From: Jatrophihabitans sp. GAS493
GTDB lineage: Bacteria; Actinomycetota; Actinomycetes; Mycobacteriales; Jatrophihabitantaceae
Length of the DNA: 64,000 nucleotides
Direction: 5' to 3'
Assembly: GCF_900230215.1 (NCBI RefSeq)
Contig: NZ_LT907982.1
Location: 1,240,001 to 1,304,000, forward strand
The notes below the pieces were generated by a model that had not been told where the DNA came from, did not search any database, and saw nothing but the letters and a program-made list of their open reading frames with translations. Each line of letters starts with the position of its first letter. Position 1 is the first letter of the stretch. Positions 44,368 to 54,117 of this stretch are shown piece after piece. A program made the position numbers and the translations under genes.

Positions 44368-45602
44368 GCATCGAGCGCAGACAGTTCCTGCAAGGGGCCG
44401 TGGTGGCGTTGGGTGGCGCGGCGGCCGGCGTGGTCGGAAGGGACGTGCTGACCCCCCAGCCGGCGGCGGCCGAGACGAGCTCGACTCAGCCCGCCGATCG
44501 CAGCATCGCCTTTCACGGGGCCAATCAGGCCGGCATCCTCACTGAGCGGCAGTCGCACGCGGCCTTCGTCTCCTTCGACGTCACCGCTCGCAACCGGAGC
44601 GAACTCACCGCCCTGATGCAGACCCTGACCGAGCGGGCCCGCTTCCTCACCGTCGGCGGCACCCCGCCCAACCTGGGGATATCCGCGCCGCCGTCGGACT
44701 CCGGGCTGCTGGGCCCGACGGTCCCGCCCGGCGGGCTGACGGTCACCGTCGCGCTCGGCTCGGGGATCTTCGGCGAACGCTTCGGCCTCACGGGCAAGAA
44801 GCCGGCCCGGCTGCGTCCGATGGACACCTTCGCCAACGACAACCTCGATCCGGCCCGCAGCGACGGTGACGTGCTGCTGCAACTATGCGCCGATGAGCGG
44901 GACACCGTGTTGCATGCGCTGCGCGACATCACCCGGCACACCCGCGGTGGTCTGCAGCCGCGGTGGCGGACGGACGGCTTCAACGCGCCGCCCCGTCCCA
45001 GCGGAACACCCAGGAATCTGCTGGGATTCAGGGACGGCACGGTCAACCCGAAGGTCACCGACGATGCCGAGATGCGCAGGCTCGTCTGGGTGCAATCCGG
45101 CGGTGCCGAGCCCGCCTGGACTGCCGGCGGCAGCTACCAGGTGGTTCGCCTGATCAGGATGCTCACCGAATTCTGGGACCGGGTCACCATCTCCGAGCAG
45201 GAGCGGATGATCGGCCGCCGGCGCGACAGTGGTGCGCCGCTATCGGGAAACGTCGAGACGGATACGCCGGATTACAGCGACGACCCGCTCGGTTCGACTA
45301 CGCCACTCGACGCGCACATCCGGGTCGCCAACCCGCACACCGCGGCGACCGACTCGAGCCGGCTGCTGCGCCGCGGCTACAACTACGACAGCGGTATCGA
45401 CAGCAACGGCAATCTCGACATGGGACTGATCTTCAGTTGCTTCCAGCAGGATCTCGATCGGCAGTTCGTCGCGGTCCAGAAGCGACTGGCCGACGAGCCG
45501 CTGGTCGACTACATCTCGCCGGTCGGCGGCGGCTACTTCTTCGCGCTCCCCGGCGTCCGCGATGCCAACGACTGGTACGCCCGCGGGCTGCTCGGCGGCT
45601 GA
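44364..45602 (+). CDS. efeB: EfeB-like dye-decolourising (DyP) heme peroxidase
   Basis: 412 residues. A Tat signal begins MSIERRQFLQGAVVALGG. The DyP signature GFRDGTVNP (about 220-229) carries the catalytic Asp, and the proximal heme His lies in DAHIRVANPH (about 315). The C-terminal block RRGYNYDSGIDSNGNLDMG follows. It is exported folded with heme and acts with EfeO to oxidise Fe(II) or release iron from heme. Overlaps efeO by ATGA. Confidence 0.92.
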   Translation: MSIERRQFLQGAVVALGGAAAGVVGRDVLTPQPAAAETSSTQPADRSIAFHGANQAGILTERQSHAAFVSFDVTARNRSELTALMQTLTERARFLTVGGTPPNLGISAPPSDSGLLGPTVPPGGLTVTVALGSGIFGERFGLTGKKPARLRPMDTFANDNLDPARSDGDVLLQLCADERDTVLHALRDITRHTRGGLQPRWRTDGFNAPPRPSGTPRNLLGFRDGTVNPKVTDDAEMRRLVWVQSGGAEPAWTAGGSYQVVRLIRMLTEFWDRVTISEQERMIGRRRDSGAPLSGNVETDTPDYSDDPLGSTTPLDAHIRVANPHTAATDSSRLLRRGYNYDSGIDSNGNLDMGLIFSCFQQDLDRQFVAVQKRLADEPLVDYISPVGGGYFFALPGVRDANDWYARGLLGG

Positions 45603-45607
45603 CCAGG

Positions 45608-45638
45608 TTAGGTCAGCCTAATTAGTTAGCCCGGCTAA
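45608..45638. promoter_or_regulatory. DtxR/IdeR-like dyads
   Basis: TTAGGTCAGCCTAATTAGT (45608-45626) matches about 13 of 19 bases of the IdeR/DtxR box as I recall it. A second perfect 6-1-6 dyad TTAGCC-C-GGCTAA overlaps at 45626-45638. It lies between efeB and the phosphoesterase gene, facing the latter. Confidence 0.5.
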
Positions 45639-45767
45639 GGGACGACTTTTGCGAAGGATTCACCCGTCGTTCACCGGATGGACGGGCAGACGACGACTGT
45701 CGGCGCGAGGGTCGATACGTCCCCAGCTTGGGCTTCATCGAACCGTTGTTCACCGAGAGGAATTGAC

Positions 45768-47423
45768 GTGCCGATCCATCTAACGCGCCGCCGGGCGCTG
45801 GCCACGGTTGGTCTCGTCGCTGCGACCGCGACCGCTCTGGTCGTCTCGAGCACTGTGCCGTCCTCGGCGCATCCGCAGCGACCGACCCCGAACCGCTCCG
45901 CCCAGACGGCGAGCCCGATCAAGCATGTCGTCGTCTTCTACGACGAGAACGTCTCCTACGACCACTACTTCGGCACCTACCCGAAGGCCGCCAACACCGA
46001 CGGCACGAAGTTCGTCGCCACCACCCATACCCCGAAGAACAACAACCTGTTGACCTCGGGTGCGCTGACCAGCAACCCGAACCTGTACTACCCGACGCGG
46101 CTGACCGCCGACCAGGCGCTGACCTGCGACCAGAACCACAGCTACCTGCCCGAGCAGAAGGCCGAGAACGGCGGCCAGATGGACAAGTTCGTGCAGAACG
46201 TGAGCGTCGACAGCTGCACCGGCGAGTACGGCGCTCCGGGCCTGTCGATGGACTACTACGACGGCAACACCGTCACCGGGATGTGGAACTACGCGCAGCA
46301 GTACGCGATGTCCGACGCCTCCTTCGACGCCACCTTCGGCCCGTCCACCCCGGGTGCGCTGAACCTGATCTCCGGCCAGACGCACGGCTTCCGCGAGGTC
46401 GACTCGGTCACCGGCCAGCAGGTCGCGACGCCAGGCACCTACACGCTGGCCGCGCCGGACAAGAACGGCGTCGGGACGGTCGTCAACGACCCCGACCCAG
46501 CCTTCGACGACTGCTCGGACAGCAACCACACCTCGACCAACACGCTGGCCGCGGCCACCGGCCAGAACATCGGTGACCTGCTGAACCAGCGTGGGGTGAC
46601 CTGGGGTTGGTTCCAGGGTGGTTTCGCGCCGACTTCGCCGGCCAGCCCGACTCAGACCTACTCGGTCTGCGGGGCGAAGAGCACGAACATCGGCGGGGCC
46701 TCGGTGAACGACTACAGCCCGCACCACAACCCGTTCGCCTACTACGCCTCGACCTCGAACCCGCACCACCTGCCGCCGTCGTCGGTGCAGAACATCGGCA
46801 AGACCGACCAGGCCAACCACAACTACGACATCAGCTACTTCGACAAGGCGCTGAACCAGGGTTCACTCCCGGCGGTCAGCTACCTGAAGGCGCCGGAGGC
46901 CCAGGATGGGCACGCTGGCTACTCCGACCCGATCGACGAGCAGCACTTCCTGGTCAGCGAGATCAACGCGATCCAGAAGTCGAAGTACTGGGACAGCACC
47001 GCGATCGTCATCGCCTACGACGACTCGGACGGCTGGTATGACCACGTCGCCCCGAAGATCACCAACTCGTCGAAGACCGCCATCGACGACACGATCTGCA
47101 CCCAGTCGACGGCTAAGCAGGCCGGTGACTACGCCGATCGCTGCGGGCCGAGCCAGCGCCTGCCGCTGCTGGTCATCTCGCCGTACGCCAAGACGAACTA
47201 CATCGGCCACTCGGTCGTCACCCAGCCGTCGGTGCTGAAGTTCATCGAGGACAACTGGTTTACCGGGCGGGTCGGTGACTCCTCCTTCGATGCGATGGCG
47301 GGCAACCTGAACAACCTCTTCAACTTCACCGAGTCCAACAACAAGCGGGTCATTCTCAAGCCGGACGGGTCGGTCAAGTCGATCACCCCGATCCGTGGTG
47401 GCCACGTCCGCTCGACGAGCTGA
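45768..47423 (+). CDS. secreted phosphoesterase (phospholipase C / acid phosphatase family)
   Basis: 551 residues from the GTG with an upstream GAGAGGAA ribosome site; a longer frame starts at 45678. A Tat-like leader (MPIHLTRRRALATVGLV) with an Ala-rich region ends near SSAHP. The core has the family motif HVVVFYDENVSYDHYFGTYP at its start, with the metal-binding Asp/Glu/Asn, and further blocks GWYDHV and RLPLLVISPYAK. Such enzymes cleave phospholipids or phosphomonoesters outside the cell. Closed by a strong terminator. Confidence 0.87.
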   Translation: MPIHLTRRRALATVGLVAATATALVVSSTVPSSAHPQRPTPNRSAQTASPIKHVVVFYDENVSYDHYFGTYPKAANTDGTKFVATTHTPKNNNLLTSGALTSNPNLYYPTRLTADQALTCDQNHSYLPEQKAENGGQMDKFVQNVSVDSCTGEYGAPGLSMDYYDGNTVTGMWNYAQQYAMSDASFDATFGPSTPGALNLISGQTHGFREVDSVTGQQVATPGTYTLAAPDKNGVGTVVNDPDPAFDDCSDSNHTSTNTLAAATGQNIGDLLNQRGVTWGWFQGGFAPTSPASPTQTYSVCGAKSTNIGGASVNDYSPHHNPFAYYASTSNPHHLPPSSVQNIGKTDQANHNYDISYFDKALNQGSLPAVSYLKAPEAQDGHAGYSDPIDEQHFLVSEINAIQKSKYWDSTAIVIAYDDSDGWYDHVAPKITNSSKTAIDDTICTQSTAKQAGDYADRCGPSQRLPLLVISPYAKTNYIGHSVVTQPSVLKFIEDNWFTGRVGDSSFDAMAGNLNNLFNFTESNNKRVILKPDGSVKSITPIRGGHVRSTS

Positions 47424-47452
47424 ACGGCCTCGTCCCCTACGCTCGACCTGAC

Positions 47453-47490
47453 ACCGTGGGCCCCGGCAGCGACTTGCCGGGGCCCACGGT
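47453..47490. terminator. bidirectional terminator, 16-bp perfect stem
   Basis: The arm ACCGTGGGCCCCGGCA and its exact complement flank a 6-base loop. It separates the convergent phosphoesterase and glycosyltransferase genes. Confidence 0.85.
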
Positions 47491-47501
47491 AGTTGAGCGC
47501 C

Positions 47502-48974
47502 TCAGCTTTCGTGCTTGAGCGAGGGCCAGACCGCGCCCCAACCGCCGATCGGATCGCGGCAGACGGCGATCGGTTCACCCTGCTCCTCGTTATCGACGTT
47601 CACTCGGTCGTCCAGACGGGACGCGATGACGCACGACCGAAAGAGCCGCTTCGCCTTCGCCGCCTCGCCGCCGACGAAGATCACCACACGCGCCGACGCC
47701 GGTGGAATAGCCTGGAAATACAGCTGATTGTGCGCGCTGTAGACCTTCGGTAGTGAGGAACGGGCGCCGTATCGCGCTACCGCTCCGGCCTCCCCGTAGT
47801 TGCTGGCGACGATGATCGTGTGGGCGGCGTCGGCCGGCGGGAGCGCCGCATCGACGGCCGCGATCTCCGCGACGTAGGTCGGCCAGCCCACCGAGTCCCG
47901 GGCCACCTGATTGATTCCCGGCACCGGTGTCGAACCCAGCGTCGAGAGGGCGATAACCGGCAGACCCAGCAGAACGCTGACGATGCTGTTCACGAGGATC
48001 GCCGCCGAGACCAGTGTGCCGCGCAACCGTACCCCGTGTGCCCACCGTTCGGTGGGTACGCAGCCGACGGCGAAGATCACCGCCAGCAGCCCGAACGTGT
48101 AGTAGAACTGCGACCCCATCGCGAAGACGAGGGCGACCAGTACCGGTAGCGCGACCGCGATGAATCGAAGCGGTCTCCACTCCGCGCGCCGGAACAGGCT
48201 CGCCAGGCCGGCGATCCAGATCGGCACCAGCGGCGGTCCGAGCATGATGAACAGGAACGGCACCACCAGCACGTGCACGTCGCCGGAGTTGTCGGCGGCC
48301 AGGGCCCGTCCCATACTCAGCTGCGGCCAGTCATGGGTGGCTTGGTAGACGAGGTTGGGCAGACCGATCAGCAGGCCCAGTCCGGCGGCGGCCAGTACCG
48401 GTCGTGACCAGAGCAGCCGCCGTGGACCGACCAGCAGGAGTGCCGCGACGAGAGCCAAGATCAGCACGGCTACCAGCAATTTGTTGTACATGCTCACGCC
48501 GACCACCGCCCCCGCGGCCAGCCACCAGTTCGGCTGTGCGCGGAGTAGGGCGCGAATGACGAAGAGCAGCACGGCCGGCCAGACCGGCAGATCCACCGTC
48601 GAGGTGAGCAGGGCGTGGCCCATGATCAGTGGAATGGCCGCGAACGAGTAACCCCAGGCGCAGATGCTCTGGGCGATCCGGCCACCACCCAGCTCGCGGG
48701 TGACCAGCACGAGCACGTACACCGACAGCACGGTGGCCGCCGTTGCCGGGATCCGCAGGGCCCACACCTGATCGCTGAGCTGGGAGAAGACGCGGGCCAC
48801 TAACGGGGTGAACGGTGGCTCGTCCAGATACCCCCACCCGGGGTGCAGCATCCGGAAGTAGAGCTCGTCGCGGTGGTAGCCGTAGCCGTTGCTCACGGCC
48901 GTCAGCACCACCGCGAGTGTGCCCATCGCCCCGAAGACCGGGGCACGGGCCACAGCGGGCAGCGCAGGCGCCAT
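47502..48974 (-). CDS. glycosyltransferase family 39 (ArnT/PMT-like) membrane protein
   Basis: 490 residues from ATG 48974. It starts with a helix, then the first extracellular loop YGYHRDELYFRMLHPGWGYL and DEPPFTPLVAR, containing the Asp-Glu that coordinates the metal and activates the acceptor in GT39 enzymes. About ten further helices and a soluble C-terminal domain follow. It would transfer a sugar from a polyprenyl phosphate donor to lipid or protein at the outer face of the membrane. Nine bases upstream on the same strand is the PucR gene end. Confidence 0.83.
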   Translation of the reverse strand: MAPALPAVARAPVFGAMGTLAVVLTAVSNGYGYHRDELYFRMLHPGWGYLDEPPFTPLVARVFSQLSDQVWALRIPATAATVLSVYVLVLVTRELGGGRIAQSICAWGYSFAAIPLIMGHALLTSTVDLPVWPAVLLFVIRALLRAQPNWWLAAGAVVGVSMYNKLLVAVLILALVAALLLVGPRRLLWSRPVLAAAGLGLLIGLPNLVYQATHDWPQLSMGRALAADNSGDVHVLVVPFLFIMLGPPLVPIWIAGLASLFRRAEWRPLRFIAVALPVLVALVFAMGSQFYYTFGLLAVIFAVGCVPTERWAHGVRLRGTLVSAAILVNSIVSVLLGLPVIALSTLGSTPVPGINQVARDSVGWPTYVAEIAAVDAALPPADAAHTIIVASNYGEAGAVARYGARSSLPKVYSAHNQLYFQAIPPASARVVIFVGGEAAKAKRLFRSCVIASRLDDRVNVDNEEQGEPIAVCRDPIGGWGAVWPSLKHES

Positions 48975-48982
48975 GCCTGAGG

Positions 48983-50557
48983 TTAGAACACCGCGCTGCG
49001 CAGCTGCAGGTGCGCAGCCAGACGCTCGTCGGGATCGCCGAGGTTCAACCGCAGTTGCTCGCCGGCCTTCCGCAGTCGATAGCGGGCCGTGGTCGGGTGA
49101 ATCCCCAGTTCCGTCGCACAGGCCACCACATCCGAGCCCAGGTCGAGGAAACAGAGCAGGGTCTGAGCGAGGAGTGGCTGGTCGCGGGTCAGTGTGGCCA
49201 ACTGCGTGTCGGAGAGTTCCTCGGCCGCCTGAGCGGCCGAGGCGACGCGTTCGATGAGGAGTCGGGAGCGGACCTGATCGAAGCGAGTGAGCGCGCCGGC
49301 GACGTTCGTCGCCGAGTCCAGGGCCAGATCGGCGCCGCGCCGCGAGTGGGGCACCTGGGCAACCCCGGCGACGACCGGCCCAAGCGCCGCGCGCAGCGAA
49401 CCGCCTTCTAACCGTTGGGCGTCGAGCAGCGCACTGCGCAGCCCGTCGGCGACTTCGTCGGTCGCAGTGACGTCGGGGAGCAGCAGGTAGAGCCGCCCGT
49501 CGGCCGGCGCGACCACGGCCCGGCTTCGCAGCGCAGCGGCATGCACGCGCAGCAACTTCCCGACCGCGCCCGTCCAGCGGGCGCCCTGCGCGGCGTCGAC
49601 CGCGTCGTCGTCCAGGGCGAACCCGGCGACGACGCAGTCCAGCGCCGCCAGCCGTGTTGACCATCCGAGAAAGGAGGGTGATCGTCCGGCGAGGACGGCG
49701 GCGAAACGGCTCTCCACATCCGCCACCGGCGAGGCGTCGGCGCGGGCCGGTGGCGCCAGGGTGAGATCCGCCGCCGCCACCCGGGCCGCTCCGATCAACG
49801 CCGTCGCCGCGTAGCCGCCGAAGTCGGTTGAGCCCTGCTGCACCCAGATGGTCCCCAACTGCTCGGCTCCGGCGAAGACGCCGATGGCCAGCCGGCGCCG
49901 AATTCCGGAGGTCGGGTCCTCGGCCACCTCCACGACCTGATCCGGCACGCCCAGACGGTCATACACGCCGAGCTCGCGTAGCAGCGCCAGATAGGCGGCC
50001 GGCCCGCTGCGGCCAAGAATGGAGAGGCGGCGGAGTTCGTCGACCTCCTCACCGGATACGGAGTAGGCCAGTACTCGGGCCTGCATGTCCTCGATGGTCA
50101 CCAGGCCGCCGGTGAGGGTGGCCAGAGTCTGGGCCAGTCCAGCCAGTTCGTCGTCGCCCCGCAGCCGGCTCGGGGGGCTGATGAGGGTGCTCAATTCGGC
50201 GTGTAGGGCACTCCAGCTGCGATCGGCGGCGAGTTGCCAGAGCGCAATGCCGGCCTCGGCCGCGGCGGAGGCGGCGGGTCGCAGGCCGAGGCGTCCACCG
50301 GCGCGCAGCACCACCAATGACGCTCCCCGCTCGGCCGCTGCCAGGACCAACTCGGCACCGGCATGGTCATGTGCACCGACGCCGAGCACGGCCGCCTCGG
50401 CCAGTCGCTCGCCGCCGGGTGGGGGTGGATCCTCAGCGGCCACGATCGCCACCGAACTGAGCCGCGAGCTACCGGGCTCGACCACCACGCTCACCAATCC
50501 CGGGCTCAACCGGACGAAGACCTCGTCCAGCGAGATGCTCGTATCCGAGGAAACCAT
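48983..50557 (-). CDS. PucR-type regulator of proline catabolism (putative)
   Basis: 524 residues. The N-terminal PucR ligand domain (about 10-130) is followed by a GGDEF-like central part and the C-terminal HTH_30 with LLCFLDLGSDVVACATELG and IHPTTARYRLRKAGEQLRL. Divergent from pruA-proline dehydrogenase with a 99-base shared region. PutR of Bacillus, which activates proline use, is in this family, so a proline-responsive activator is the likely role. Confidence 0.85.
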   Translation of the reverse strand: MVSSDTSISLDEVFVRLSPGLVSVVVEPGSSRLSSVAIVAAEDPPPPGGERLAEAAVLGVGAHDHAGAELVLAAAERGASLVVLRAGGRLGLRPAASAAAEAGIALWQLAADRSWSALHAELSTLISPPSRLRGDDELAGLAQTLATLTGGLVTIEDMQARVLAYSVSGEEVDELRRLSILGRSGPAAYLALLRELGVYDRLGVPDQVVEVAEDPTSGIRRRLAIGVFAGAEQLGTIWVQQGSTDFGGYAATALIGAARVAAADLTLAPPARADASPVADVESRFAAVLAGRSPSFLGWSTRLAALDCVVAGFALDDDAVDAAQGARWTGAVGKLLRVHAAALRSRAVVAPADGRLYLLLPDVTATDEVADGLRSALLDAQRLEGGSLRAALGPVVAGVAQVPHSRRGADLALDSATNVAGALTRFDQVRSRLLIERVASAAQAAEELSDTQLATLTRDQPLLAQTLLCFLDLGSDVVACATELGIHPTTARYRLRKAGEQLRLNLGDPDERLAAHLQLRSAVF

Positions 50558-50656
50558 CTGCTCAGACTATCGGAAACAAGCATCGTACGGGGACGCGAGG
50601 AGAATAGGATCGAGGTATCTGTTCCCCCGACCAGTCAAGCGGTAGGAGCTATTCCC

Positions 50657-52306
50657 GTGGACGCCATCACGAAGTTCCCCATCCCCCAGAACGAGCCGGT
50701 GCGCACCTATGCGCCAGGCTCCTCCGAGCGGGCCGAACTCACTCAGAAGCTGGTCGAACTGGCCGCCGCGCCGGCGGAGTTCGCCTGCACGATCGGCGGC
50801 CGAAGCCGGATGGGTGGTGGAGCGCGAGGCAAGGTGGTGCAGCCACACAGCCACCGGGCCGTCCTCGGTGAGTACGCCGAAGCCACCGCCCAGGACACCA
50901 CTGATGCGATCCAGGCCGCACTCGCCGCCGCGCCGGCCTGGCGGGCGATGCCCTATGCCGAGCGGGCTGCGATCTTCCTACGGGCGGCCGACCTGCTGGC
51001 CGGTCCGTGGCGCTCGACCCTGAACGCGGCCACGATGCTCGGGCAGTCGAAGACGGCGATCCAGGCCGAGATCGATTCGGCCTGCGAACTCATCGACTTC
51101 TGGCGCTTCAACGTCGCCTTCGGTGCGCAGCTGCAGACCCAGCAGCCGGAGTCGGCGCCGGGCATCTTCAACCGCCTGGACCACCGCCCGCTGGAGGGCT
51201 TCGTCTACGCCATCACGCCCTTCAACTTCACCGCGATCGCCGCCAACCTGCCGACCGCCCCGGCCTTGATGGGCAACGTGGTGATCTGGAAGCCCTCGGA
51301 GACCCAGCTCGCCTCCGCCTGCCTCACCATGCGACTGCTGGAGGAGGCCGGTCTGCCGGCTGGTGTGATCAACCTGCTCACCGGGGACGGGCGCGCCGTC
51401 TCCGAGGTCGCACTGGCCCACCCCGACCTGGCGGCGATTCACTTCACCGGCTCCACCGCCACCTTCAAGCACCTCTGGCAGCAGGTGGGTGAGAACCTCT
51501 CGACTTACCGCACCTATCCCCGTCTGGTCGGGGAGACCGGCGGCAAGGATTTCGTGCTGGCCCACTCGTCGGCGGACCCGAAGGTGCTACTCGCCTCGCT
51601 CGTCCGGGGTGCCTTCGAATACCAGGGGCAGAAGTGCTCGGCCGCATCGCGGGCCTACCTGCCGGACTCGCTCTGGGACGGGCTGCAGTCGCGGCTGGTC
51701 GAGACGGTCGAGTCGCTGACCGTCGGCGACGTGCGTGACCTCTCGAACTTCATGGGTGCGGTGATCGACCGGCGGGCCTTCGATCGCCTCGCGGGTGTGC
51801 TGGACCGGGCCAAGAACGATCCGGCCATTGAGATCCTGGCCGGCGGAAGTGCCGATGACAGCGAGGGGTTCTTCGTCCGTCCGACGCTGCTGCTCTGCTC
51901 CGACCCGTCGCATGAGATCTTCCGTGACGAGTTCTTCGGACCCATCCTGGCGATCCACGTCTATGACGACTCGGCCCCCGATGCCTTCGCGGCGATCCTC
52001 GATACGGTCGACGGCGCCTCGCAGTACGGCCTCACCGGTGCGGTGATCGCCCGCGATCGAGCAGCAATTCTCGAGGCGTCCGAGCGGCTGCGCTTCACCG
52101 CGGGCAACTTCTACATCAACGACAAGCCCACCGGTGCCGTCGTCGGGCAGCAGCCCTTCGGCGGCGGTCGCGGGTCAGGGACCAACGACAAGGCCGGGTC
52201 AATCCTGAACCTGCAGCGTTGGGTCTCGCCGCGCACGATCAAGGAGACGTTCGTGACGCCAACCGAGATCACGCACCCGCACCAGCTCCCCGACGCCGCC
52301 GAATAG
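50657..52306 (+). CDS. pruA: L-glutamate gamma-semialdehyde dehydrogenase (P5C dehydrogenase)
   Basis: 549 residues from a GTG with GGTAGGAG upstream. Aldehyde dehydrogenase fold with the catalytic Glu in LVGETGGKDFV (about 292), the nucleophile Cys in YQGQKCSAASRAY (about 327) and NFYINDKPTGAVVGQQPFGG near the end. It oxidises glutamate semialdehyde to glutamate with NAD+, the second step of proline use. Proline dehydrogenase follows after 10 bases. Confidence 0.94.
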   Translation: MDAITKFPIPQNEPVRTYAPGSSERAELTQKLVELAAAPAEFACTIGGRSRMGGGARGKVVQPHSHRAVLGEYAEATAQDTTDAIQAALAAAPAWRAMPYAERAAIFLRAADLLAGPWRSTLNAATMLGQSKTAIQAEIDSACELIDFWRFNVAFGAQLQTQQPESAPGIFNRLDHRPLEGFVYAITPFNFTAIAANLPTAPALMGNVVIWKPSETQLASACLTMRLLEEAGLPAGVINLLTGDGRAVSEVALAHPDLAAIHFTGSTATFKHLWQQVGENLSTYRTYPRLVGETGGKDFVLAHSSADPKVLLASLVRGAFEYQGQKCSAASRAYLPDSLWDGLQSRLVETVESLTVGDVRDLSNFMGAVIDRRAFDRLAGVLDRAKNDPAIEILAGGSADDSEGFFVRPTLLLCSDPSHEIFRDEFFGPILAIHVYDDSAPDAFAAILDTVDGASQYGLTGAVIARDRAAILEASERLRFTAGNFYINDKPTGAVVGQQPFGGGRGSGTNDKAGSILNLQRWVSPRTIKETFVTPTEITHPHQLPDAAE

Positions 52307-52316
52307 AGCTAGAAAC

Positions 52317-53252
52317 ATGGCTATTCAGCGGGAACTGCTCCTCAAGGCGGCCCGGTCGCCGATGCTGCGCACCCGGGCCGAGCGCTCGCGGGTGGCCCGC
52401 CCGGTGGTGCAGCGCTTCGTCGCCGGCCAGAGTCAGCTCGAAGCCAGTGCGGCCGTCGCCAAGCTGCTGAGCGACGGGCTGCTGGTCACGCTCGACTATC
52501 TGGGCGAGGACACCACCACCGCGGATCAGGCGGCGACAACCGTGGCCGCCTATCGCTCGATGCTGGCCGCGCTGGCCGACTCCGGTTTCGCGGATCGAGC
52601 CGAAGTGTCAGTAAAACTAAGTGCAATCGGCCAGTCGCTGCCCGCTGGCGACGGCGAGAAGATCGCGCTGGACGGCGCTCGGCAGATCTGCGAGGCGGCC
52701 GCAGCCGCCGGCACCACGGTGACCCTCGACATGGAGGATCACACCACCACTGACTCCACGCTGAGCATCGTGCAGGAGCTGCGGGCCGACTTTCCCTGGG
52801 TCGGCGCGGTGCTGCAGGCTTACCTGAAGCGGACCCTCGGTGACTGCCAGGACCTGGCTGTCACCGGATCGCGGATCCGTCTCTGCAAGGGCGCCTACGC
52901 CGAGCCCGAGTCGGTTGCCTACCGGGGCGACGCGGTCGAGGACTCCTACCGGCGCTGCTTGAATGTGCTGCTCGGTGGCAAGGGTTATCCCATGATCGCC
53001 TCGCATGACCCGGCCATGATCGCCGTCGCCCGTCGGCTGGCGCTGACCCACCAGCGCACTCCCGACAGCTACGAATTTCAGATGCTCTACGGGATCCGCC
53101 CCGAGGAGCAGTTGGCCATCGCGGCCGGCGGCAACCGGATGCGGGTCTACGTCCCCTACGGCGATGAGTGGTACGGCTATTTCATGCGTCGGCTGGCCGA
53201 GCGGCCGGCGAATCTGGCCTTCTTCCTGAGATCGCTGACCTCCCGCAGCTGA
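52317..53252 (+). CDS. proline dehydrogenase
   Basis: 311 residues, ATG start. The FAD beta/alpha barrel shows the ProDH blocks VSVKLSAIGQSLP, TVTLDMEDHTTTDSTL, LKRTLGDCQDL, RIRLCKGAYAEPESV and VYVPYGDEWYGYFMRRLAERPAN. It makes P5C from proline and passes it to PruA. Co-transcribed with pruA and probably controlled by the divergent PucR regulator. Confidence 0.94.
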   Translation: MAIQRELLLKAARSPMLRTRAERSRVARPVVQRFVAGQSQLEASAAVAKLLSDGLLVTLDYLGEDTTTADQAATTVAAYRSMLAALADSGFADRAEVSVKLSAIGQSLPAGDGEKIALDGARQICEAAAAAGTTVTLDMEDHTTTDSTLSIVQELRADFPWVGAVLQAYLKRTLGDCQDLAVTGSRIRLCKGAYAEPESVAYRGDAVEDSYRRCLNVLLGGKGYPMIASHDPAMIAVARRLALTHQRTPDSYEFQMLYGIRPEEQLAIAAGGNRMRVYVPYGDEWYGYFMRRLAERPANLAFFLRSLTSRS

Positions 53253-53375
53253 TCGTCAGCCCCCGGTTCGGCGACTATTAGTTTTCTCCGCAACTACCCC
53301 TTGCGCGCAGGTGTGCACCTAGTGTGTTGTATGAGAGTGCAATAACACTCCAATCTGCACGGGAAATGGGGATAT

Positions 53376-53711
53376 ATGTCGGGAATGACACAGCTACGCA
53401 GGGCCTCCTGCGCTGCTCTGGGGCTGGCGTCGGCTGCGGTGGCGTTGACCGTCGCCGCGCCGTCGGCCAGTGCGACGGCCGATCCGCCGCACCTGGTCAT
53501 CTGCAATTCGGCCACCATCTACTCGAACTGGAACAGCGCCACCGGAAAACACAGCAGCCAGGTCCTCGGCACTGTGTTGAAGGGCTGGCACGTCGGTTTC
53601 ACCGAGGGGAAGAACCCGGTCTTCAACGGCTTCTGGGCTGAGGTCTTCGCCTATAACGTGGCCGGTGGCGTCTGGGGCGTCATGGAGTACAACTGCATGG
53701 CGCACTCATGA
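53376..53711 (+). CDS. small secreted protein, SH3-like
   Basis: 111 residues. Signal peptide (about 1-33: RRASCAALGLASAAVALTVAAPSASA type) followed by about 75 residues with two Cys and many Trp/Tyr, in strands that look like a bacterial SH3 domain. It overlaps the next small gene by ATGA. Function unknown; perhaps a wall-binding or signalling protein. Confidence 0.6.
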   Translation: MSGMTQLRRASCAALGLASAAVALTVAAPSASATADPPHLVICNSATIYSNWNSATGKHSSQVLGTVLKGWHVGFTEGKNPVFNGFWAEVFAYNVAGGVWGVMEYNCMAHS

Positions 53712-54013
53712 TGGGCACCCGCGCCGGAGGGCGCGCGTTGGTCGTCGCTTCGCTGACTTCGGTGGCCCTGGGGACGAGCCTGCTCTTCGGTGCGGCGACG
53801 GCCTCAGCGGTCGGCGACGGCACGAAGCAGCAGGTCTGCAGCGACACGCTCTACCTGCGCACGACTGCATCCCAGACGGGACCAGCCCAGGGCACCCTCC
53901 ACAAGGGCGATCACGTTCTGGTGCACTCGCACGCCGGTAACGACATGCTGTACGTCTTCGCCTACGGCCAGCTCAACCGCAACGGCTATGTCCGTGACGG
54001 TCATTTCTGCTGA
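53708..54013 (+). CDS. small secreted protein, SH3-like (paralogue of the upstream gene)
   Basis: 101 residues. Signal peptide to about residue 34, then TKQQVCSDTLYLRTTASQTG, which reads like the start of an SH3b domain, and a C-terminal DGHFC. Two Cys could form one disulfide, as in the upstream paralogue. Coupled by an ATGA overlap; the pair may act as a unit. Confidence 0.6.
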   Translation: MMGTRAGGRALVVASLTSVALGTSLLFGAATASAVGDGTKQQVCSDTLYLRTTASQTGPAQGTLHKGDHVLVHSHAGNDMLYVFAYGQLNRNGYVRDGHFC

Positions 54014-54117
54014 TCGCCCGATGCGCTGACGCGTGAGCACGACGGCGCTGTCGGTCGGTCGGTTCTGGCCGGCCGGCAGCGTCTGTCAGCGTCTGCCCGC
54101 GGAGGGCTGAGGGCGGC

